Source of the DNA: Corallium rubrum
Lineage: Eukaryota; Cnidaria; Anthozoa; Scleralcyonacea; Coralliidae
NCBI GenBank assembly: GCA_964035015.1
Contig: OZ036005.1
Span: forward strand, 4,807,747-4,871,746
Direction of reading: 5' to 3'
Length of the DNA stretch: 64,000 nucleotides
Shown: positions 54,293 through 63,440 of the stretch, piece after piece
Layout: every line of letters starts with the position of its first letter
How positions within the stretch are numbered: the stretch's first letter is position 1
Translations under genes and position numbers: made by a program
Notes under the pieces: model-generated
What the model saw: the letters and a program-made list of their open reading frames with translations, nothing else
What the model was told of the DNA's origin: nothing
Database searches by the model: none

Positions 54293-54654
54293 TTTTTATT
54301 GTAATATATGTAATTCATAATTTTTAGATCGATATTGTAAGTCCACTGTACTTTTTTACTTAAGGTGGATTCTTATTAAAGCTTTATAATATAGTAGCAG
54401 ATAAAGTATGTTTTCCTCCAACATGACCGCCGTATCTTTGACTTCTGAATCTCAATGAATGCATGGATCGGTGGCCCCGTTGGGGGTGGTGAAACAATAC
54501 GAAATGTTTGAATAAGAAGAGCGTTAAATTTCCATAGGATAAAGACTGTGCACCAATATGGCCGCCATTTCACTGTTCCTGTGCACCAATACGGCCGCCA
54601 TGACGTCAGATGAAAACCAAGAATCGATTGCAACAGCGTACTGTCGAGCTGCTA

Positions 54655-54826
54655 TTTATAGAGCGTTTTCACTCACGTGATCGGTGGCCCATTGGGATGG
54701 TGAAACAATACGAAATATTTGAATAAGAAAGAGATAATTACCATACCGTACACCAATATGGCCGCCATTTCATTGTTTTGGTACACCAATATGGCCGCCG
54801 TGACGTAAGATGAAAACGCTCTATAG
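54655..54826. mobile_element. MITE, same family as 11474-11645
   Basis: TATAGAGCGTTTTCA at the left and its complement ending CTATAG at the right; internal GGTGTACC/ATATGGCCGCC blocks shared with the other copies. Confidence 0.75.
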
Positions 54827-55367
54827 TACTAAATGCGGACAAACAAACCAAAATCGACTTTCAAATGACTGTAAATGAGCCATTATCTGTTGTTCGGACT
54901 GCAAAAATTATGGGTAAAAGCAAACAAACCTAAATAGTGACGTCACCACGACGGAGAATTTTTTAAAGCTCTTTTCAAACTTTACAATAAATTATTAAAT
55001 TATTCTAAAAATTCATAATATGAAATCTTCCTCAAAATTACTATAGAACTTGTTACGCCTGTATCGTTCTTGGGTCATTGGAACCTGGTACTGAGGTACT
55101 TTCTTGATTTGCTTGCGAAGGAGCTTCGGGTTCGTTCCTGGAAAAAATGAAATACTATCAATAGTTTGAAAAACCTTTCAAGAACTCTCGCCTGCCTTCT
55201 GAAGTAGATGTCGGTGGACAAAATTGATCTTGTCATATTACTTCATTATATATAATTATTGTAGAACAGGAAACTCAGCTCGAGAATAATGATCAGGTAT
55301 TAGGTGCTACTCCAAGTGACGACCCACACTGGGTCAGTAGAGAATCAAAAACTTTACTAGATCGTGG

Positions 55368-55432
55368 CAGGGATTCGAACCAGCGACCTTCGCTTTACTA
55401 GTCCAACGCTCTACTGACTGAGCTATAGACAA
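55368..55432 (-). repeat. tRNA-like SINE head
   Basis: TAGCTCAGTCAGTAGAGC, loop CTAGTAA, GGTTCGAATCCC. Split by the 55431-55810 insertion. Confidence 0.65.
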
Positions 55433-55810
55433 CAATAACAATACAATACAAATTTATTCACACTTTTCTTCGGTTTTTTTTTTTTACAAATGGAGAGAGT
55501 ACATCTGGAGGTGCCCAACTAATTACAATAATAAAAGGAAAAAGTGCCTAGAGGCTAAGTTAACCGTAAGGTTTTCTAGTTAGCCCCTAGACAATAAAAG
55601 TAGCGTGCTGCGTAGGCAGTGTAGAAACAACAATCGAAATATAGTAAGGTTAGATATACTGCCGAAACAGAGAACGTGGGAGTCTAACGTTTCGAGCGAA
55701 GGCCCTTCGTCAGAGAGAAACGTTTCTCTTTGACGAAGGGCCTTCGCTCGAAACGTTAGACTCCTACGTTCTCTGTTTCGGCAGTATATCTAACCTTACT
55801 ATATTTCGAT
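55431..55810. mobile_element. Composite retroelement insertion in a tRNA-like SINE
   Basis: Flanked by a 12-bp target duplication TGAGCTATAGAC (55419-55430 and 55811-55822). The left part (55431-55620) looks like a LINE 3' tail on the minus strand (AACAATAACAATACAA at its edge). The right part is the hammerhead palindrome. Confidence 0.65.
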
Positions 55811-55812
55811 TG
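55631..55812. ncRNA. Palindrome of two hammerhead-like Penelope 3' ends
   Basis: Two ~90 bp copies of the 44290-44372 sequence lie back to back. The inner motif CTGACGA...GAAACGTT is on the minus strand at about 55693-55722; on the plus strand (55729-55760) its first core base is T instead of C. Confidence 0.55.
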
Positions 55813-55844
55813 AGCTATAGACACTTGTGTAGAATACGTAATTT

Positions 55845-56430
55845 TCACCCTTTGACGTCAATTTCTTTTCAATTTTTCTTTCGAATTATTTTCAATTTCG
55901 TTTATTGTCTTAACTTTTGTATATTTTCAATAGAATTCAAAAGGCTGAAAATGACGTCAAGTGCGGAAAATGACGTAATCTACAATCCTGGACAAAGTCC
56001 TTGGGGCACCAAGTGAAAATTGTCAATAACGGTACAGCTTTTTAGCTTCGTAACATTGCAAAAGATCTACAGTTTAATAAAAGAGCTCCCGTCTCTGCTC
56101 CCCCTTACCCCTTCAATGGGGAAGGGTTCATCGGAGCAGAGTCTCTGCAGAGTTCCCACCCGCACCGGTACCACCCGCACGAGAGCTCTTATTTAATTTG
56201 CATATTCACCAACCATTCTATACTCCACAAACAATCTGTTGCTCATGCATGTGGGAGCGTATTTGTCATTTTGAAACAAACTGCGCAGAATCGTCGCGTC
56301 CAAATTGTTTTTTTTGTTCGATTTTGTTTAATTCGCCATTTTCAGACAATCGTGGACAAGAGTCCTTGGGACACCAAGTGAAAATCGTCAATAACGGCAA
56401 AGTGTGCCAACAATTTTGTCCAGGATTGTA
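55845..56430. repeat. Repeats with GGACACCAAGTGAAAA blocks
   Basis: CCTTGGGGCACCAAGTGAAAA at 55999-56018 recurs at 56365-56385. A GAGCTCCCGT...AGAGCTC inverted pair encloses 56080-56190. No gene. Confidence 0.45.
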
Positions 56431-56593
56431 CGCTTATTAAAAGGGTCTATATGGTCAAGTTGGGAGCTGGTCATGGAATGCTTTGAAATATCGAATATAA
56501 GTACTATCGTATCATCCCAACTTGACCAGGCGTCGAGTAGAGTTTATCTCTACTTACCCGGCATGATTCGTTACTCGAAGAAGTAGCACTTAA

Positions 56594-57092
56594 ATTGCTT
56601 ATATCACTTGTGGGGGTTTAATGTATTTAAATAGAGCAGAAAAAATCAGTTAATAAGTTATTTTGCCGTTTTTGATTTAGTCAAATAGTTCCTGACATAT
56701 TGGCTTCTGAACATGCCAATTCTCAAAAATTTCCGTCGTTCATTTTAACACCCTGGGGGTCTGGGACTGAGGAACGAGTCAATCCAAAACAACTACGTTT
56801 CGGCTTATTGATTCACAAAAACACATATATTTGACTGAAAAATCGAAATGTCGAGCTCACACCCGTTTTCCAGTACGCACGAGAGTTCCAACTAAGAAGA
56901 CGGTCGGATTAGGTTCCTGAGTCCCAGGCCCCCGTGCTTAAAAATGAACGACCGAAATTTTTGGCGAAAAGCCGAAATTGGCATGTTTAGTGAAAGGCAT
57001 ATATCTCAGAAACTATTAAAGTAAATCAAAAACGGCAAAATAACTTTTTTTGCTCTATTCAAATACGTTAAAACCCCACTGATATAAGCACT
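56594..57092. mobile_element. piggyBac-like MITE in the copy 2 3' flank
   Basis: Same ends as 2885-3353, TTAA at 56590-56593 and 57093-57096. The copy 1 flank has the single TTAA at 13480-13483. Confidence 0.85.
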
Positions 57093-57219
57093 TTAATACC
57101 ATTATATATATACTTTGAAATAAAGCAAAGAAACGGGTTTCTGTAAGGGGACCAGGGGGGGGGGGGGGGGAGTCTATACGTAAGTTACGTTGTATTTGAC
57201 GTTCAATATTATTTCCTAC

Positions 57220-57279
57220 TTACGTCTTAGTGGTCTTCGTCGAACTGCCAGACAAAGATATAATAAGGAGAAGAAGAGT
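57220..57279 (-). CDS. SLC18B1-like copy 2, exon 15, terminal
   Basis: Acceptor TTTTTTAG, then [19 protein letters not shown] and TAA, parallel to copy 1. Confidence 0.8.
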   Translation of the reverse strand, partial: TLLLLIISLSGSSTKTTKT

Positions 57280-60200
57280 CTAAAAAATAAAAAGTTCCAA
57301 AGTTGACAGGCTAAATACACTGGAAACGACAAGGATCTCTTTTTTATCCTCTGCTATCATATTATCAACTATTATCTTCTCTTATCCTTTCTTACCAACT
57401 CTTATCTTATCCTCTCTTATCCCAGCTTATTTTCTCTTGATCCTCTTTTCCCCTCTTATCCAACTTATCCCCCGAATTATCCTCTCTTGTCCTCCCTTAA
57501 TAATCCTTCCTTGATCCCAAAGGCTTCCTTGAGCCCAAATACCTACAGATCTGATACATTTGGTTGCAATCTGGGGTTGCTAAATTTTTCTAAACAGAAC
57601 TGATAACAGTTCTAATACACCCTGTGCGTTCTTACGTGAGAGGCCCTGCATTCAAGCTACATATAGGCCAGTTGTTAGCCTACACTGCAGTGCAGACGCT
57701 TTGTGAGTTTAAACTACAGTAAAAATCCGCTAACAAGAATCTACGTTTTACAAAATCAGCCTGGGATAGGTTCTTATATTCTTATATATTCTTATTTAGT
57801 AGAAACTTGCTAGTATTCCATTGCAAATGCTGCAATCTGATTGGCTACTTTACTCGATATATATTCGTCAATACATGTCCTCTCACTTGAGTATCATGAT
57901 AATCATCATTTCTTCACACCGTCGAATATGATGATTATCATGATACTCAAGTGAGATTCTGTCCCACATGCGGGATGTTAAACTAAATTGCATATAACAA
58001 AAGAACCATTGTGGTCGGGGTCTGAGAGGCGGGACTTTTATTCCGGAGGGTTGTGGTTAGGGTTAGGTCCAACGGGGGGTTGGGTTAGGGTTAGGGTTGT
58101 CAGGGGGGTTGTGGTTAGGGTTAGGGTCAGGTTTAGAGGTGGGGGTTGAGTTGGGGGTTTGGGGGTAGGGAATTCTTTTTTTAAAATGATGATTATTGTT
58201 AATTCAACGACATCTCACCACAGATCTCACAAATGACGATAATCATCATTTCGAAATGAGAGGATATGCTGGATAGCGAGTAGCAAATTGAGTACCAGTA
58301 CTCGCGCGGCCATGCAGTAAAACAACATGGAGGACACGAGGAGTGAAAGATTGTTTTGCCTTGGTTTGCGCACAGAAACAATGGTTATGCTTCGTTTTTT
58401 GATATAATTTGGAAGAACTAAGGTACACAAGTTAGTTCCTACTAAAACAATTAGATTATTCGCTCTCAATTTCTATGAGATGATAGTTGACTCGAGCTCC
58501 GCTCTCGTCAACTATTCACTCATAGAAATTTCGAGCTCATAATCTAATTGTTAAATAGATGAATTCTTAATTTAAGCCGGAGGTTCTTAATAGTGGTAGG
58601 TTCTTGTTAGCGGGTTTTTACTGTAGCTTAGATTCGTAATATATTCACAGTGGTCCACCTCCCACACAATACGCTGAGCGGAGGGAATTAAGAATGGGAC
58701 TAAGGTAATTGTTCCGCCCAAGGCATCAAAGTGGGTAATGCAGTAGGGTTGCACGTGTGTTGCATGCAGCTGAGGGGAGGTGGGTGGTTAAGTGTCCTGA
58801 AAATAGAGTTGCTCCTTCTCCTGTGAAATGACGAAAAACCCTACTAGCAAATGGAATTTAGACAAGCTGATAACCCCCTGGGATTTAATACATTAACAGG
58901 AGTTAGCCAGGGTTGGTTAAAATCATTTAATTCCCCTCTCTACGGTATTATGTGATAGGTATCCCACTGAGAATAGTAAAACATGTCGATTTGATTTCTG
59001 CTAAAATATTTTAATTGCTTACCTGTATCAATAATATGGCACCAAAGCCCTAGGAAAATAAGCAAAAAGTAGAAATATATTTTATGCTATATAGAAACTA
59101 GAAAAAAGTTCGGAAAAACCACCAGAAATCGTTAGTAAGAACAAGGTAGGGGGTTTATCAGTAACTTATTACGGATCACTGAAGTACTAGTTTTCCTAAT
59201 AAATGCAGCTTGCATTCATCAGCAATTTGGCATGATTGAGCACAAACTGACGACTAGCATGTTACACTTGTGGTGCGTCCGTTGCAGTCTTTCGTTGCAA
59301 GTGTTTAGCTCCATATTAAAAACTAGCAACGCCTCAATGTTTTGACATGTTTAACCAGCAACTTTGCTTACCGTACAAGTCCAGTTAAAATGAAGATACT
59401 CTGTAAACACACCGCTCAAAGTTGGTCCAATAAATGCTCTAGAAAAATGTTTGTAAGTTTAGTCTGCAGGGTCATGTAAACACAGGTTACACATATATAT
59501 TTGAACCTTTGTTACTGTATTGTATTATATCGTGTTGTATTGCCTATCGTGTTGTATTGCCTATCGTACGTGTTGTACTAATTATCGTATTGTATTGCCT
59601 ATCGTACGTGTTGTACTAATTATCGTGTTGTATTGACTATCGTGTTGTGCTGACTATTGTGTTGTGTATTGACTGCCGTGTTGTACTAATTATCGTGTTG
59701 AATTGAATATCGTGTTGTATTATTGACTAGCGTGTTATATTGACTATCGTGTTGTATTGACTATCGTGTTGTACCGACTATCGTGTTGTATTGACGGTCG
59801 GGTTTTATTGACTATCGTGTTGTGTTGTGTTGTGTTGTGTTGTGTTGTGTTGTGTTGTGTTGTGCTGTGCTGTGCTGTGCTGTGCTGTGCTGTGCTGTGC
59901 TGTGCTGTGCTGTGCTGTGCTGTGCTGTGTTGTGTTGTGTTGTGTTGTGTTGTGTTGTGTTGTGTTGTGTTGTGTTGTGTTGTGTTGTGTTGTGTTGTGT
60001 TGTGTTGTGTTGACTGTACTGTACTGTACTGTACTGTACTGTACTGTACTGTACTGTACTGTACTGTACTGTACTGTACTGTACTGTACTGACATTGCAT
60101 CATATTGCTTTTGCTGTTCTTACACTAACCCAATATTAAATGCAGCTCCAAAAACACCAGAAATAATACCATGGGTAGCGAGAGTATCAGGATAGCCTTT

Positions 60201-62857
60201 TGCCCTAGAGAACATTTAAAAACTTGGTTGGAAAACTCTCGAATGCAGAAGAGATAAACTTTACCCACCTCAAATCCTCTGCTATCTTCTATCCTGTTAT
60301 CTTCTAGTATCCTCTGTCATCCGCTGATATCCTCTACTATCCTGTACTATACTATGCTATCCTCCGCTATCCTCTGTATCCTGTTATTCTCTGCTATACT
60401 ATCCCGTTATCTTCTGCCATCCTCTGATTTCCTCTGTTATCATCTGCTATCCTTTGCTATTCTGTTAATCATTTGCTATCCCCAGTCATCCTCTGCTATC
60501 CTCTAACATCCTCTTATATCCTCTGCTATCCTCTGACATCGTCTGTTATCTTCTGCTATCCTGATACTCTGGTATCCTCAGCTATCCTCTGATACCCTCT
60601 GCTGTTCATTTCCAAAAGCCTCATTTGTTGTTCCGAAAAGCAATACTTACTTAACAATATTTTCCATTTCAGAAATGGCTGGAACAAACAATGGACCGAG
60701 AGATAAACCGATTATTGCCAAAGAAACGCAGACGAGCCATAATTTACTGTAAAAAAACCCCAAAAAAACAAAACAATGAAGAAAAATACCAAACTCTTCG
60801 TTTTTAGTAGATTAAATATCCCTAATTAAGCTGCCTTAATGTAATGCGATATTACATAAATGGATATTTCAGACTGTCCTGATCAGCAGTCCTAATAGCT
60901 CAGTAGCTGGAGCACTGGCACGTTAAGTCAGAGGTCTTTGGGGACATATGAAGTAATACAAAAGAAAACATACTTTGGCATAAAGGAAAATGGAACCGGA
61001 CCAAGAAGAAAAAAGCCAATTGCACAGAAAAAACATCCAAAAGTCATAACCCATCTTGGATTCTGTAAAGTAGAAAAGAGAAATAAAATATTCTTGTATG
61101 ACAAGTTCAACATACACTCAACCCTATTCCATTTCACTCCATTTAAATCAACGCTCTATTCCATCCTAGTTCAGTCTTCACTTCACTTCTCACTTCCCAC
61201 TTCACTTTACCTTACCTTACTTCACTTCACTTCACTTCACTTCACTTCACTTCACTTCACTTCACTTTACTTCACTTCACTTTACTTCACTTTACTTCAC
61301 TTTACGTCACTTTACTTCACTTCACTTCACTTCACTTCACTTCACTTCACTTCACTTTCGTTTGCTTCCCGTCACTTCACTTCTGTTTGGTTCACTTCTC
61401 TTCTTCGTTCACTCTACGCTCCATAGACAGCGTACATACCGTTTTGTCTGACACCCATCCAAAAAGCGGAGCAAACAAGGCATAAGCAGCAGATAACATA
61501 AAGAAGAGTAATCCAATTTTAGTGCTGCTAGTTATGTTAAACTAACAAGAGAAAACAACAATGACACATGTTTAAAATACATGTTTTCTGTTACTGAGCC
61601 GTAAAACCTTTAAATTTGTTTTTCTTAAACTGAAAAACAGGCTACAAATCTACGAAGAATTAAATTCCAAGTCTTAAAAATTGTACCTTTTATAGTAATC
61701 TTAATACCTTAACAATATATCGTGTATGTACTTGCCATATTTTGACTAATTGTTGTTAAACAGTGAAAACTAATTACTGCGAAGACTGGAGATCAACGTG
61801 GCCGTGTCGAAGGCATACCAAAGGCGCTTTAGGCAGACGCCAACACGACACAATTCAGACCATGCATGGATCACAGCTAAGATGAAGGTGTTGATTTTAC
61901 CAAGGGAGGGAAACTGGAGTACCGGCAAAACTCGACAACGGGGGTCATTCCGAGGCGGTTACCATCCAAGTACCAACCCCGTCTAACTGGGCTTAAAGTT
62001 GCATAGACTGCAGCAGTGAGAGGCAACGCGCTAACAGCACACGCCGCCCGTGCTCCCCACGAAGAAGACGCAGGCATGACGAGAGGGGGGGAGAGGTCAG
62101 CCTGGTCCAGTGGCGTAGCGCCCCCCCCCCCTCCCCCCCAAAACCCCAATGGTCTCCAAGACCGTTCTCGTGAAAAGTTTAAATCCGTTGAGAAACTTGC
62201 CTCAAAATGCAGGAAATAGTGTTTCAGAGACCCTAGAAATCCAAAATTTTCCGGGGGAGTATGCCCCGGAACCCCCTAGGACACCGAGTTTTGCCCCCCG
62301 AAACTCAAGACCCTGGCTACGCCACTGGCCTGGTCATTGACCAGGGACCGGGGGTCCATTTTTAAGGAAACAAAAGAATACATTATACATTATCTTTACC
62401 GTGAAAGTGTGAAACGATAAAATCGATTTTATAATAGACAATTGAAGTTTGAGCATTAATCGTTACATTGCATTGTGTCTCTCGCTAATAGTTTTATCAC
62501 TGCTATAGGGCCCCTCTGTGGCTTTATCACTGGCATTGGGCCCCTTTATATGGCTTTATCACTGCTATGGGGGATATGGGGGCCGTTTATGGCTTTATGA
62601 CCGGCACCGCTATAGTACTATCCATCGCCGCACTGGGATTATTTGATTCTCTATTATTAACGTACAGGGACTTGACTGGGATTCGATTTCGAACCTACAA
62701 TTACCTTGGGGAGGGGGCCCGTAAATATTTTTTGACCAGGGACCCAAATTTCCTCTTGACGGCCCTGAGAAGACGATTCATACCTGACTTCTCAAATGTG
62801 GAGCCAATGTGGGTTCGAAAACTCCTATTGCCATTCCACCAACAACAACAGCACCAC
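57220..62857 (-). CDS. SLC18B1-like: SLC18B1-like MFS transporter, copy 2, 3' half (exons 8-15; rest off the right edge)
   Basis: Exons in transcript order: 62784-62857, 61440-61541, 60974-61062, 60651-60746, 60130-60204, 59372-59438, 59023-59049, 57220-57279. Each has exactly the length and phase of exons 8-15 of copy 1, all with GT-AG borders and no internal stop. Products differ from copy 1 by a few residues per exon: exon 10 has one change (P to S), exon 9 has six, exon 8 nine. No exon 1-7 match is visible in 62858-64000, so the 5' part either lies to the right or is absent. It is transcribed toward the start of copy 1, giving a head-to-tail tandem pair with about 6.2 kb between them. Confidence 0.87.
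57717..58623. mobile_element. pogo/Tc1-like non-autonomous element (TA target)
   Basis: Ends CAGTAAAAATCCGCTAACAA and its near-perfect complement, with TA at both sides. Empty site in copy 1 at 14191-14192. Inside are two fold-backs and a TTAGGG-rich stretch. Confidence 0.82.
58040..58140 (+). repeat. TTAGGG-rich stretch inside a transposon
   Basis: Several GGTTAGGGTTAGGG runs mixed with G-rich variants; resembles animal telomere repeat but degenerate. Confidence 0.6.
58632..58980. mobile_element. Insertion unique to copy 2 intron 14
   Basis: The copy 1 intron joins the flanks directly (GCTTAGATTTGTA then AGCATG, near 14205). Edges CACAGTGG and CCACTGAG; family unknown. Confidence 0.55.
59023..59049 (-). 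CDS. SLC18B1-like copy 2, exon 14 (27-nt microexon)
   Basis: GFGAILLIQ between acceptor CCTAG and donor GTAAGC; phase 0. Confidence 0.84.
59372..59438 (-). CDS. SLC18B1-like copy 2, exon 13
   Basis: 67 nt; acceptor TTCTAG, donor GTAAGC. Encodes [20 protein letters not shown] and CT. The second glycine of G-P-T-L-G-G is a serine here. Confidence 0.9.
59522..60092. repeat. Satellites of copy 2 intron 12
   Basis: 17-bp units like copy 1 (59522-59815), then TGTTG/TGCTG pentamers (59815-60015) and ACTGT pentamers (60016-60092). Confidence 0.92.
60130..60204 (-). CDS. SLC18B1-like copy 2, exon 12
   Basis: 75 nt; acceptor CTCTAG, donor GTTAGT. Encodes [20 protein letters not shown] and AFNI. Confidence 0.9.
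60280..60610. repeat. ATCCTCTGCT repeat, copy 2 intron 11
   Basis: Same unit and position as 16260-16720. Confidence 0.85.
60651..60746 (-). CDS. SLC18B1-like copy 2, exon 11
   Basis: 96 nt; acceptor TTACAG, donor GTAAGT. Encodes [20 protein letters not shown] and [11 protein letters not shown]. Confidence 0.92.
60974..61062 (-). CDS. SLC18B1-like copy 2, exon 10
   Basis: 89 nt; acceptor TTTACAG, donor GTATGT. Identical to copy 1 except FSF for FPF near the end ([29 protein letters not shown]). Confidence 0.92.
61190..61360. repeat. (TTCAC)n array, copy 2 intron 9
   Basis: About 30 units with TTTAC variants. Confidence 0.92.
61440..61541 (-). CDS. SLC18B1-like copy 2, exon 9
   Basis: 102 nt; acceptor TTGTTAG, donor GTATGT. 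Encodes [20 protein letters not shown] and ALFAPLFGWVSDKT. Confidence 0.9.
61880..62060 (-). repeat. 5S rRNA-derived SINE, copy 2 intron 8
   Basis: Diverged match of 18400-18640 in the same intron and orientation (GTTGGTACTTGGATGGTAAC). Confidence 0.7.
62108..62327. mobile_element. hAT-like MITE, 220 bp, in copy 2 intron 8
   Basis: Termini CAGTGGCGTAGC and GGCTACGCCACTG; perfect duplication GCCTGGTC at 62100-62107 and 62328-62335. Confidence 0.9.
62784..62857 (-). CDS. SLC18B1-like copy 2, exon 8
   Basis: 74 nt; acceptor TTTCAG, donor GTATGA. Encodes GGAVVVGGMAIGVFEPTLAP and HLRSQ. The most diverged exon of the pair, but E-P-T-L-A-P-H-L is unchanged. Confidence 0.88.
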
Positions 62858-62989
62858 CTGAAAATAGATATAACTTAGTTGGTGAAATTTGAGTCTCTGA
62901 AACGGCATTTCCCGCATTCTCACTTTTTTATATAATAAGATAGGTAGTATAGGACCTCCACCGGTGTTAAAGTGCAAATGAACCGAAAA

Positions 62990-63440
62990 TTAAGTTTGCC
63001 TTATTTGAAAGAACAGTCACTTAAAATGATAGAGTAACAGCTTTCGCAGTTTTTCGTTTCCTTGCTTCGTTCTTGAGATATTTCAGTTTGTTTGATATGT
63101 AAAGTAAACAACTTGACGTCACATGTGCATAATGAGTTATCAGAGAGGTTATATATCTTTGCTATTATCAAACATAATCACTTGAAAATTCTACATGTTT
63201 GGCGTTGTGAGAGAAACACACGCACGCTTCCTTAGAATGAACTTTGGTTTGATAATAATAGCAAAGATAACTCATTATGCACATGTGACGTCAAGTTGTT
63301 TAATTTACATTTCAAACAAACTAAAACATCTCGAGAACGAAGCAAGGAAACGAAAAACTGCAAAAGATGTTACTCTATCATTTTAAGTGTTCTTTCAAAT
63401 AAGACAAACTTAATTTTCGTTTCATTTGCACTTTAAACTG
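62990..63440. mobile_element. Fold-back MITE upstream of copy 2 exon 8
   Basis: Arms of ~180 bp, with AACTTGACGTCACATGTGCA and complement; edges in AAACTTAATTTTCG-like sequence. Related to the arms of 17805-18930. Bases 63441-64000 show no gene. Confidence 0.75.

Noticed and set aside
59744..60195. Frames of CCVVL and TTQHN
   Set aside because: Pentamer satellites of copy 2 intron 12.
62567..62878. 103-codon frame on the plus strand
   Set aside because: Overlaps copy 2 exon 8 on the opposite strand; a shadow.
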